Source of the DNA: Spizellomyces punctatus DAOM BR117
Taxonomy: Eukaryota; Chytridiomycota; Chytridiomycetes; Spizellomycetales; Spizellomycetaceae
Reading direction: 5' to 3'
DNA: 64,000 nucleotides
NCBI RefSeq assembly: GCF_000182565.1
Contig: NW_015971537.1
Location: forward strand, 62,001-126,000
The stretch's first letter is position 1. Each line of letters opens with the position of its first letter. The notes below the pieces were generated by a model. That model saw only the letters and a program-made list of their open reading frames with translations. It was not told where the DNA came from and did not search any database. Shown in pieces: positions 23,300-34,846 of the stretch. The position numbers and the translations under genes are program-made.

Positions 23300-26037
23300 T
23301 TATTGACTACCGCCCACATGTAACGCAGACCACTGATGCAAAAATCGCATTCGGTGAGAAATGACCTCCCTGCCTTTAACCTTTTTGAGGGATTCAATAG
23401 CCTGCTCATCATTTCCAAGCAATGTTGCATCTTCATCCGATGTAAAGATATGGCGTCGAATTTTGGAGCTCAGTTTCGCTACATCCAACCCAGCATCTAG
23501 GAGCTTTCGCGCTCTTCCGATTACTCCGCCCGACATGTGAACCGCCCCCAGGCATTGATGACGGGTGAAGCCTTCAGATGAGTAGTCGTTGCAGAGTTTA
23601 TCGAATAGATTATAATACTGCGTCTTTACCGATTCCGCAACTTCATGGTGGGGTGCTGGAGTTAGGACCACATGGGGTATTGTTGCAGGCGGGGATTTTT
23701 GGCTAGGTTCGGGCAGTGGAACTGCCTTCTTTTTGATGACCCGCGAACTTGTCGGCGACGCTAAAAAGGGATTCTCGTCTGTCCTCCCCTCAGGTGCTGT
23801 CAGGTATTGAGTGTCAGAATTGTCCACGTCCATGGGTGCTTCTTCTGTTCCGCCCTCTTCATCTGCGGCGACTCCTTTCGCAGAAGATGCCATCTCCTCC
23901 AATTGTGCGTGCTTTTGGGATAGCCTTGCCTGTTCCTCAAGTAAACTGTCCAATTCTTCCTCTGTTGAGCCCACCATTTCCACAGTCGGTGGAGCCTCAT
24001 CTCGGTCCATCAGATGCGGACTTTCAACTTCTCTACTTATGTTCCTCGAGATGCTTCTTCGGGTTTGTGATGCAGGCTGGGTATTGGGGTCTTGAGGGGA
24101 GGACAACAATTGTTTCCGAGGCGATGGATGGGGCGACGTAGCTTGGGCTTGTGACGATTGTGTCTTGGATGGACTGTTTCGTAGCTTTGGTCGGCGCGGA
24201 CTTTGCGATGTGGCCTTTTCGGAAAAGTCACTAGTGTTCCTGCCCAGCGGACTTGCTTGTGTGGCGATTGCCAGTTCTTCCTCAGACGACTGCCCACGTT
24301 CATGATCCTGAGTGTCACCGATTGGCGCTTGAGTTTGCCATGGAGTGTCCTCTTCCTCTTCTGCTTCCCGTTCCTCCGCTTGTCCCTCTCCCTCCTCTTC
24401 CTCTTCTGCGTCTCGTTCCTCCGCTTGTCCCTCTCCCTCTTCTTGCTCTTCATCTACAGATGGAGCACTCTGAGGCTGCGTCATCCACATCCCAGTGTCA
24501 TTTTCCTTTGCGTCGTCCGGAGTTTCCGTTTCCTGCGACCAATACTCCACATCGCTAACTTCTGTGTCCTCAAGCTGCTTCGATTGCGGTGCACCAGGTA
24601 ATATTCCGGCATTTGCATCATTTTCGTTTACTGCCTCAGCGGTGCTTTTCTTTCTCACGTTTTGCAAGATCTTCTGGGCAGCCATTAGAACGGGCATTAT
24701 TACTTTGGTAGCATGCCCTCGCCAACTATCTGCGCTGTGCTGGGAGTGCTGAGAGCGAGCCAGTACGTTAACAGGGTGCGGACCTATCACGGCTGCCCAT
24801 GCAGCAGTGCTGTTACTTACCATCAAGCCAAACTCGACCCAAAAGTTTTTACCTTTGATACCTGCGTCTCCCAACCTGTTGCGCGTGATTTTCCTAATCA
24901 GCGCTTTATCACGCTCCGAGAATTCGCGACGAACACCCTTGAGACGTGACGGTGGTGGTGCATCTGTGCCTGTTTCCAAGAGCGCACCTTCGTCCTCCAT
25001 GTTAGGGATAACTTCCTCTTCTGCGTAGTGTTTCCATGAGGCTTGGGAATGGGCAGTGAACTAGCAGCGGTATAAGCTCGCAGGAAACACAGCAAAGTGC
25101 CAACGACAGTTGTGACTCACCTGCTCTGCCAAGGCACTGTACACTAGCTCGCGGTCCTTTTCGCGTGATATCCTCAAAAGCTCTTCCAATACCTCACGTT
25201 CGTACTTTGAAAAGTGGTCCGACCGCCTGCCCGAATCTCGACTTGTTGTAGTAGACTGTTCAGCATCGACTGGGCTTTGGCCAGGATTTCGGATTCGCTC
25301 CGCCCGCTTGTCGATTTTCTTGGCCGCTGGAAGTGTAGGCAAGATATGCTTAACAGCGTGGTCCCTCCAGGATTGCCAAGAGTGGTGAGGGAACTTTGAA
25401 GTACAGTATGGCCGTTAGTGAAATCCTGGGACGAGTATTTTGTTCTATCAAGCCTACCAAAGAAGCAAATTCCTTATATATTTCATTTCCGAATAGCTTT
25501 CCAGCTTTGATGTGCCCTTCAATGTGATTCCTCAGATGCAACTTGTCTTTTTGGGTGAAAGGTTCGCGACTAGAATGCAGAAAATACTTAGACGACGCCG
25601 AGTGCTGTGTGTAGAAAGAAGCCACTCTACATACCTTGTCCGGTTACCAGGAGGAAGGCCGTTCAAGGACAACGCATACGGTGAGCGACCGAGCAATTGT
25701 CCAGTCTGCACAGAATCCTCTACATATTCTGAGGAGTAGAGGTCTATGGTAGCGGTTCGTATCCCAGGTTCTCCCAGCTTCATGAAGCAATCTGACCCAG
25801 CAACATCTACGACCTGACCTCCATGTTCCTAGAGAAGAATGCTTGTCAGGCGTCCGCCACGCTTCTCGCTTCGTGGTCGCGCTCATATTCTACCTCAATT
25901 AGCTTCCTGATACGCTCGCGATGTAGTCCACGCGTCACGTAGAATTTTAGTGGGTCCCCGCGATCATCAGCAAAGAGTAGCTTCTTGTTCCTTTTCCCCA
26001 TTGGTTCCTCTTTGACAATCACTTCTTGCGTCAACAT
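23300..26037 (-). CDS. RAP1: Rap1 telomere protein (BRCT, three Myb-like modules, RCT)
   Basis: Six exons: 26037-25894, 25828-25635, 25569-25458, 25393-25121, 25060-24821 and 24748-23300. They encode 803 residues. A BRCT domain (about residues 15-110) starts LFADDRGDPLKFYVTRG and contains EEHGGQVV and YSSEYVEDSVQTGQLL. Three Myb-like modules follow, each ending in a Trp motif: HHSWQSWRDHAVKHILP, QASWKHYAEEEVIPN and SADSWRGHATKVIMPVL. A long acidic, Ser/Pro-rich region contains a duplicated EGEGQAEER segment. The C-terminal RCT domain (YYNLFDKLCNDYSSEGFTRH to VISHRMRFL) is the part that recruits partners in other Rap1 proteins. Rap1 protects telomeres and regulates transcription. Upstream in-frame start codons exist, so the N-terminus could be longer. 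Confidence 0.92.
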
Positions 26038-26842
26038 GATTGCTGCGAGATCCTTGGAAAACACGACAGGAGCTTGTAAGCGATCACGGCTGTGCCTCCT
26101 TATGTGGCGCGGTGACTGTAAAGCAAAAGCCATAGTTGGGCGAGCGATATTTGCCCTCACATCACTTGCTAATGAACGTATGCATTCGGCATGGATTGCA
26201 ACATTGCGACCATAAAATAAGATGCTAGTTTCATCATGCGTGGCAAGTGTCTACCAGCAGGTCCGTAACATCCAAACGGCGTTTATTCAAGCGCTAACTG
26301 TCAGCCAGCCCTTGTCATTTCCCCATTCAAACAGTATGCATAAAGCAGACGTTGGCTTCACAAGTCCCTGCCCACCACCTCCACCACCACCACCATCATC
26401 ACCAGCGACGATTGCCAGTGCCATATCTCTTTGTGCTCTTGAATCTTTGATCCATCGCCGAGGATTCCCATCTTACCAGTCGTGTGCTCGTGGCAAATGG
26501 CCTTTGTTGGGAAATGAACACTTTTAAACTTTAAATCAGTGTATGACTGTGCCATGACATTATTCCATAAAAGGATAGATTGTAGGAACCTTATTGGCTC
26601 AAGTGTCCGACGACCAGCTGCGATTCCAACGTTAAAAGTTACTTCCGAACCCATCGCAGCAGGAGAAACGGCCACGGATATGCAAGTTTTGTTGTTTTTT
26701 TCTTTTTCGCCCGGCCGACTGCGGAACCTCATCGCTGTCGATATTTTAAAACGACGGCTTTCGCTGCATCCCCACCATCGTTTACCCCATCGCGGTTGCT
26801 GGCCAGCTACCGAGAGAGCACTTGACGACGACACGAGCCAGA
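26038..26842. promoter_or_regulatory. Divergent promoter region between RAP1 and the siderophore transporter
   Basis: About 800 bp between divergent genes. A CCACCACC-rich run sits near 26372-26402. Long open frames here on the minus strand lack any family motif and overlap the likely 5' untranslated region. Confidence 0.45.
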
Positions 26843-28949
26843 ATGGACCGCGATAGCACTCAAGTGGACTTGGTCGGTTCCGACCAAGTTGGTTTCGACC
26901 AAGAGAAAGCCGTTCCCCGGCCTTCGGGGGAGATTGCTGCACAGCAGGGTGTGAAAGCCCTCGATGCGGCTTACAAGCTGTTAACAAGAACAGAATTCGC
27001 TATCATTTATGTCGGGTGCGTTGAAGGCTTAAAATCTGTGATAAAGACAAAGGATGCTAAACCGTTGATATCGTATAGAATCTTTCTTGTGATCTTTGTC
27101 TACTCGTTGGACATCAATACCTACGGCACGCTTCTTCCCTTCATCACGTCGTCGTTCCAACAGCACTCTGGCCTCAGTCTGCTAATGGCCGTGTCCGGCG
27201 TTGTAAATAGTGTTTGCAAGATGCCACTCGCAAAACTAGCTGATGTTTTTGGCCGGGCAGAGACATTTGCCTTTGCCGTGCTATGCTACATTGTTGGTTT
27301 GATCATCATGTGCGCTGTGGATACATTTGGCCAGTTTGCTGTGAGTACCTATCTCTCCACGACAGCCGAGTCTCGAAGTTGAAGTGGCCCCCTTCCCTAA
27401 CTATAATTGCTTTATCACAGGCCGCGACAGTTTTGTACACAATCGGTACTTCTGGCGTGTATACCCTGCTGCAGATTGTCATCGCCGACACATCTTCCCT
27501 TGCCAACCGAGGTTTTTTTTCGAGTTTGATCGATCTTCCATTTATCTTGAATATTTGGATCGGTCCACCAATTGCAAGGCATTTTCTTGAAAAGCAAGTC
27601 GACGGGAAATCCCAATGGCGCTGGGCTTTTGGAATGATCATCATCTTGCTCTTCTGCTGTGCCCAACCCATCTTCATTGGTCTCAAGTGGCTTGAAAGGA
27701 AGGCCTCCCGAAATGGCCTGGTGGTGAAGAAGAAGAATGAATATCTCACGTGGCAGTTTTGGAAGAATCTGGTTTTGGATGTGGACCTTCTCGGTCTTCT
27801 GCTGTTTGGCGGAAGTCTCTTTCTCATCATTTTCCCCACAAACTGGTACCGGAATTACCCAAAGGAATGGAAAGATGGTACGTTTTCTTACTGCTCGTCA
27901 AGCAACGTAGCAGTCGACTAACCTTTACGTCAGGCCGCATCATCGCCATGCTTGTCATGGGCGGCGTTGGCTTTGTCATATTCTTCCTTCAGCAACAGTT
28001 TCTCTCCCGCGCCCCCATCTTCCCTGCCCGTTTCCTAAAGGACCGTACTGTCATCGGTGGCCTTCTTACCGGCTGTCTGATCTTTGTGTCCTACTACATC
28101 TACAGCAGTTTCCTTACCTCATACATTTACGTTTCTCGTGACCTCACAGTCGATCAATCTCAATGGATCTTCACCTCTTGGAACGTTGGATCTGTGCTCA
28201 GCAGTATCCTTATCGGACTCGCTATGAAACGCACTCGCAGTTTCAAACTGTGGGCTTTGATTGGACTCGCCATCAACATCATTGGAAGCGGTGTCATGAT
28301 TAATGTAAAGGGACCTGAAAACCCATTGGCCGAAATGATCTCTGCCCAAACAGTTATTGGGATTGGTCAAGGGATCACAACATGTGCAACCCAAGTTGGA
28401 GTGCAAGCTGCCGTAGCACATCAAGGTATGTAGGTGGTCGTCACCGTATATCGATGGGATCTTGGCATCATCTGATCCTGCTGTACTTAGATCTCGGAAC
28501 AATGACTGCCGTGTATCTAACAGTCACGTCCGTCGGCTTCTCGGTCGGAGCGTCTATAGCAGGCGCAATCTGGAAGGAACTTCTTCACGATCAACTTGTC
28601 GAAGCGCTTCCCGAGCTCCCTGAGGCCAACATTACAGCCTTCGTGGGTGACCACACCAAAGTCAGACTATGGTTGGAGGGTGATCAACTGTCGCGAGCGC
28701 GCCACGCATATACCTACACGAGCAAAACTCTAAACATCATCGCGTGCTGCTTGTTGGTTCCAATATTTGGTACCATTGGTATGATGCGGAACATCACGCT
28801 GACAGACGGTGCGTAGCTATTGTTCACAGTTCAGTTGGACACAATGACTAAAATCTCCCTCCTTGTTATTAGATGTTACGACTAAAGAAGCCGAAGAGGC
28901 TGCGATTGCCGAAGGAAGCGTCGGCACAAGTGCCGACCACGGCAGATAA
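26843..28949 (+). CDS. Siderophore-iron transporter, major facilitator superfamily (ARN/SIT type)
   Basis: Six exons: 26843-27015, 27079-27340, 27421-27877, 27934-28425, 28491-28808 and 28873-28949. All phases agree, giving 592 residues, the usual length for this family. The sequence follows Sit1/Arn order: SLDINTYGTLLPFITSSFQ in helix 1, KLADVFGRAETF (the MFS loop 2-3 motif), LYTIGTSGVYTLLQIVIAD in helix 4, then FPARFLKDRTVIGG and the extended last outer loop typical of fungal siderophore transporters (SRARHAYTYTSKTLN). About 14 membrane helices are predicted by eye. It imports ferric siderophores across the plasma membrane, driven by protons. The substrate cannot be told from sequence. GATA-type regulatory sites were not searched systematically. 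Confidence 0.9.
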
Positions 28950-29271
28950 TCCTTTTGATTTTCACGACGATAACCATATATATGCATAACTCATTGTGAA
29001 TAATTTATTAGATCTTGTATGTATGGATTTATAAAGTAGCTTTTGTAGCCCCCAATTATGTGAATGTCCGTTTTCAACGTCCTCCCTGCTTCACGACCGG
29101 TGATAGCAACGAGGTGGCACAGTCATAATGTGAAACTCGAGGGCTTGGGCACTCGAGCAAGTTCTCACACAGCGTTACGCCGCCGCCGCCGTCGTAACCA
29201 CAACTCCGCCAGCGCCATAGAACGCAACGGCGGCGGATTGGAGTTACAAAAGCACTCATTGCTGGATAGAC
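28950..29271. other. Short intergenic region
   Basis: 322 bp between two plus-strand genes, AT-rich at its left end and with a run of GCC/CGC triplets near 29180-29195. It holds the transporter 3' end and the FHIP promoter. Confidence 0.45.
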
Positions 29272-31490
29272 ATGGATCTCCTCACCAAAGTCAGATCCCA
29301 AATAGAGAAATTGGGGCCTAGACGCTCGACAGGGAACCTTCTTCACAAGGTGTGTGCAAAAAAATGGCTTGTCATATCGCCTACTGAACATAACCTTTGT
29401 CATGTCCATTTTCAGTTTCAAATATGCTGGGATACGATAAACTTTGAAGTACAGGTGGAATCCAACCTTTCCCGAAATGTAGATCGAACAGAGATACCGC
29501 AAGCATTGCAACAAATGCTAGATATCTTGGTGAAGGAGCAGAGTATGGTAGACCGGGGTCTGGTATGTTTCTATATGTACAGTTCACCGTCCTTTTCACT
29601 GGATCGAAGGGTGTTTATATTGAAGCAAATCCTAGCATACGACTAACGGCTGTGCTGAAATGTTCTTGAACAACGACATGCTGGGTCAGTTGGTGAAACT
29701 GTCGCAAGCGGACGTTCCTTTGGGATTCAGAGGCGAGGTCATCCAGACGATATCTTCACTGATCAGCCTGCTGGAAGGAAAGAGCTTGTTTCATAAATCT
29801 GTCAATGGGGCTGCGGTGGCTTTAATGAGGAGCGCTCTGGCGAGTCGGGATCACAAGTATGAGGATGCAATGCTCGAGGTTTGGTTCTTATTAATCGACA
29901 ATGTGCAGATAAGCAGTGGTTGCTAACGTGAAACCACAGTTAGAGTCCAATATTTCGACAAAGATTCATGAGCTGCCGGCACTGTTGCATCTCTTTTTTA
30001 CAAAACGACCCGTAACCTCGAACGTATCCACCGAAGCTGTTGGCGGGCTCGTTGGTGCACGAGACGACCAGGACTCGGGACTTGACGAGGGCAGCTACGA
30101 TTTCCCACTATTTGACCATTTGTTGCGCTACGTGCATATTGAAGGACGACGTGGTGATGTGGCACGGACGTCTTGTTTGTTCCTACTTCAACTGCAGCAG
30201 GATGAACTGCAGGATTGCATAGCGAGGAGCGATTTTGCGATTACGGTGATTGCCGGTATTGGCGGACTGTTTTCCCAGTTGCCTCCCCAATTGCCTGATC
30301 TGAATCCTGGGGGGCGTCAAGGGTATGCGTTGGTGACTTTTACGAGAGATGTCGAGTCCCTGTGTGGCCTTTTGCGCTTTGTTCAAGATGTACTGGCAAA
30401 ATGCCCGTCACCGGATACGTGCGAAGCCATACTAAGAGAGTTTCGTGTGACCTTCTTGGAACATGTCGTGCAACCACAGCTAATGACAGCATCGGATTTC
30501 GATGGGACGACCGTGGCGGTTTTATACTATATTTGCAAAATGCTTGATGTCGTGTGGGAGGAACGATTTTCCTCTATATTTGTAAGGTTCCTATTGCAAG
30601 GTGATGATGTTTCTGACGATCAGGACGCTACCGCGATAGATGACGTTGAATTGCATGTTCGCGATGTCCTCGTTTCAAAATTGAATTCATTATCGGAAGA
30701 AGTTGTGACGCAAACATTACGGTTTTTCCATAGCCTCTTGACGAAACACCGAGTACAAGTCTTGGCGCTCCTTTTGGAAACCATGTCCGAACCAAAGTTT
30801 GCGGAATTATCGTCCAATTTTACTGTCGATGCTCATCAACATTTGGCCGTCGTTAGGCGGTATTTTGCTCTTATGAATACCGCTCATGCGGCGGTGGACC
30901 ATGGGACTACCCTAGAAGCGTATCTTGAAGACGCAGAAACTGCACTCTTATCGTCCCGCATGACGTCTCGCGCATCCTCCCCTACAAAAGACAAGACAAA
31001 AGGAGAATCCATAACGATTGAAAATGCCGAGCTATTAGAGCAGCTGGATAGGCTAGGTCGCGACGCAACCCTTCAAAAATTTATTGGAAAGCTATCGACT
31101 TTCTTCAGCCATTCTATGGAAATCAATCTCGCCTTAACCGGTGTCCTTTCCAAAGTGGCCGCCTCTCCCCACCCTCTCCTTAACCTGTACCTCTTCAGCA
31201 GCGACATCCTTTTGGGACCACAACATCCCTCCCTCTATGTCATCATCACCCGTCTGCTCGCAGAGGTCTCAACGAAACGAGCTCAATTGGGCGAAGATGT
31301 ATTCGATAACCGGTTGGAAATGACACGGGCGGCATTATATGAAGGTGATTGGGTGGAAGGGGTCGGAGAGTTGGATCTTGAAGGGGAGTTTGTAAAGAAC
31401 GTTGTGGTTTTGGAGGAGTTTGTCAAGGAGTTGGTTGCTGTTTTGGTTACTAGGGGAGAAGTGAGTGCCGAAGAGGTAGCATTCGTATAG
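29272..31490 (+). CDS. FHIP-family protein (FTS-Hook-FHIP complex, FAM160/RAI16)
   Basis: Four exons, 29272-29349, 29416-29562, 29636-29878 and 29940-31490, encode 672 residues. The conserved N-terminal part is recognisable: WDTINFEVQVES, EIPQALQQMLDILVKEQ, HTTNGCAEMFLNNDMLGQLVKL, then ADVPLGFRGEVIQTISSLISLL. This matches the FAM160/FHIP family, in which a helical scaffold links endosomes to dynein through Hook and FTS. The middle and C-terminus are helical (YFALMNTAHAAVD, LFSSDILLGPQHPSLYVIIT). In filamentous fungi the complex drives early-endosome movement. No membrane segment or catalytic motif is present, as expected for a scaffold. The large last exon shows no break. Confidence 0.88.
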
Positions 31491-31698
31491 CTAGACCTTA
31501 TGGCAGATGTACATGTTTGTTTTTGTTTGTACCACATTAGTCTGAAACTTTTGTATATAGTTGAAAGTGTTGATGTTAGGTAGACTGCCGGTATCGGAAT
31601 AGATGCGAATTCAAATTGCGGATTAACGAGATGATCTTTGTAGCTTGATGGTCGTGACGGATTGCTATTCATTGGTTCTTTTGGAAGATAGGGTTGGG

Positions 31699-33178
31699 TC
31701 ACATTTCACTGTGCTTCCCGTACGCTTCCCTAGCCAGATCCAGCACATTTTCCACACTAATAACCCACTCTATGTCCCATTCCCACCACCGACCCAAAAA
31801 CAATTTACTAACAGCCACTGTAACATCGATTTCATCCTGCCCAGCATTTCCAGACAAATGCTTCCGCGTCGGCGGTACAACCCACAAAGCAGTAACAGAG
31901 GAACCAAACGGTCGTTTGTCTAGCAGCTCTATAAATTTTGGGCTATCGTGTAGTCTAGATGCTACGGCGACGGAGGTTACAAATCTCGCGAGAAAGGTTA
32001 AACACGCTAATCGTAATTTCGGAAATCGCATATCAGCACAGGGCGGTGAAGAAGGTGTTGGTGGGATGGCGCAAACAATAATGTTTGGAAGGAATTTGAC
32101 GCATACGGATCGGGTTGAAAAGAGTGTCTCAAATAAACCCGCTGCGGAGAGGATGTTGATGAGTCCCGATAGGATCATCTCTTCGTGGTCTGGAGGCTGA
32201 TAGGTGATGGGATCCATCACTACTGGCAAGTGTTTTCGAACCATATCGGCAATATTTGAAATGACTCTTGTGGCAGATGGTTCACTGAGTTGCCTCCAAA
32301 TATGGACCCCTCCTCTCAAGTGTCCGGCGGTGTCATCCCCATTAGAATCTGGAGCGTCTGGTTCAACAAAGAGCCTCTGGAGACACTGCAACGCGGCTAG
32401 ACGGGCATAGATGACTTGGTGCTGAGATGATTGCATCTGGCGATCCTGTCGACGTAAGGGAGACGGTGATGTGGTGGCGAGAATGGTCATGATGCAGCTC
32501 AGAGTGCTCGTCAAAAGAAACTTTGCCGGTGCCTCGGAAGACACGAGTTGCGACCCGCGCTGTTCTACACGCGCACAGATGCTGCAGAGATGCAGCGTAA
32601 GATCGACCAGCGAAAGCATGCAAAGGATCTGGCATATCCAAGACCTACTCGTAACGAAAATGCATTATTGGAATTGGGTCGCATGTAGATCAAACAGACT
32701 GCCACCACCTTTCATCATTTCGCTGCACACGTTTCACGGCATCAAGACCCTCGACCACAGACACAAGGTTTCGACAAACAGCGGTAACTTGGATCCCAAA
32801 TCTCGTATTTCCTTCGTCGAGCCTTTGAGCAACCTCCGACAAGAGACAGCAACATAATCCAACCGCCCAAACGTCTTCTCCCCCTGCACTCAAACTCATT
32901 AAAACCTTGATGACCGCATTCGTTAACCGCTCGGCTTCCTCGCTATCCGTGGGACGAATGTAGGGGAGAGAAGCTATTGAACGAATGAGGGATACGGCGT
33001 GCGGAAGGGGACAGGGAGTTTGAAGAGAAGACAGTGTTTTCGTGAGGATGGTAATGAGCGCTCGGAGGTTGGGTCTAGTAGAAGCAATCTCGGTGCGGAG
33101 GTTAGTTAGGTGGGTTTGCACTGCTGGGGATAACTCGAAGCATGAAATGAGCGGGGAGGAGCCGGTAATGGAATGCAT
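31699..33178 (-). CDS. Helical protein of unknown function
   Basis: Two exons, 33178-32700 and 32644-31699, join across a 55-nt intron (CA|GTCTGT, TAG|G) to give 474 residues. The whole protein looks alpha-helical and Leu-rich, like a HEAT/armadillo-type repeat protein: LRALITILTKTLSSLQTP, AVSLIRSIASLPYI, RLAALQCLQRLFVEP and FPKLRLACLTFLARFV. I do not recognise a family. It has no signal peptide and no membrane helix. It is convergent with FHIP, with about 200 bp between stops. An additional upstream exon is possible, because the annotated ATG is preceded by open sequence and a GTGAGA donor. Confidence 0.62.
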
Positions 33179-34846
33179 GGAGAAAGAGTAGACGCGATCT
33201 CACGCAAACGCGCAAAGGAGATGCCATCTTTGCAAGGTTTTCTGCCATTGCCGACGCAACATTCTGCAGAAATATTACTTTGCTGGTAGTCGTTGGATTT
33301 CAGCACTTCAGCGTCTTGGTGGAATTTTCATAACGTACCTAATGTTCTACATGGCAAACAGAAAGTGGAGATAAATTCGAGAAAATGACTGTTGTGCATA
33401 GACCTATGGAAAATATCTGTTTATTTACACCGACCTTTGGAAGCAGCACTTTCTTCCTTCTCAAAGTGAGCCGCCGCTCAAGAATATCGCTTGTTCCTCA
33501 GCTCTGCACTTTTGAATCACAGCTAGGGCATACAAGTCTCACGTTTCGGCCAGATATGTAATATATGCCAATGTAAGGTCTTGGCCATGATCGGCTTGTA
33601 TCTGGCTGGTCGCTTCATGATCAATGAAAGGAACATATTGTCCGATTGAAAGTCCTGCATAGTAAGTAAATAACTTTTCATCATCAACTACAAGTTTGGA
33701 GTTCATGTGCAAACGGGACTGCGACTAGTAACCTCCTTTTCGCTTCGAATGGGGTTTCTTGGGGCTTCACTGGGCCAGTAGAGAGTCATTGGACCGATCC
33801 GGCAGAAGCTTCATGTACTTATCTATGTGAATCCACAAACAGATCGAAAGACCGGAACCACACCGCTAGGGAGATCATGGGCATGCAGGATTTCTTGTGC
33901 AGCGATTAGATGCACCCGATATGATTAAGCATCTACTACATTACGCACGCTTACTTCGAAGCATATGGATCAAATATACTGAGCATCCATCCATTCATAA
34001 TCTACGATGTTGCGGGCATTCATTCTTTGTACCCGAACTGGTCATCAAAACCCGCAACGACAGAACCATACTGTGCACAAGAGGTTAATTACATGACATA
34101 TCGACGCGGATTACTGCTCATAGCCATCCTATGCCTCAATGTGAAGGATTTTACTCCCCTTCACGACCAGCACCGTCAACGCATTCAGCAACAGGTGGAA
34201 AGAAAAAGTTACCTACGGTCGTCTGGTAAGATACGTCGTGCACTTGTTGCATAGGCCATACGGTTTGACTTAGATTTGGACAGAGGGAACGTTCACTGGC
34301 TACTAAATGACCACAATGGGTGATCCGCCCTTCAATAGAGTATTTCTGTCTTAGTTTCGATTTTGACTAGCAATGAAAATATAGACTGATATCTCCCTAA
34401 ACCCTTTTAAGCGAGACTTCCGCTAGCAATACGTCATTGTATTTTGGGGGACAAGATGTGCCTTGTAGTCTCTGCAGAAAGAATGCTGACAGATATTGGC
34501 ACGGCCTGCCATTTTATAGGCTGGTATAAAAGTTTGGACATGCGGTTGTACAGATGTTACTGGTTCAGCCAGCTTGAGATAAATTGTATGTACAAACAAA
34601 ACCTATATATGTCCGTCTTCGTCCAGAAGATCCTAATTATGAGAGAAGGAGAAAATTCGTTGGTATCTGCAGGCTCATGGTATACTCTCCTTCCCCATGC
34701 CAGCTTAAGCATTGGAAGCCGACGAGGACGCTGATTTCGCAGGCTTTGTTCGGTAATGATAATAGCTCATTGCTAAGATCAAGAAATTTGCCCTAATATC
34801 ATGAAGGTATATGTTAATTTGGCTCAAACGCATCTCAACTAAAAAC
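33179..34846. other. Gene-poor intergenic region
   Basis: About 1.67 kb, the longest apparent gene gap in the window. Open frames are short, rich in rare composition and without splice logic or motif. I see no RNA gene or mobile element. It holds the promoter of the helical gene and the 3' end of the membrane-protein gene. Confidence 0.4.

Noticed and set aside
24037-24453. Arg/Lys-rich minus-strand frame inside RAP1
   Set aside because: It is the acidic GAG/GAA-rich coding repeat of RAP1 read in another frame; the RAP1 exon is continuous and in phase on both sides.
26358-26987. 210-codon minus-strand open frame across the RAP1-transporter gap
   Set aside because: It overlaps the first exon of the siderophore transporter and the divergent promoter, has no motif, and its composition is unlike a folded protein.
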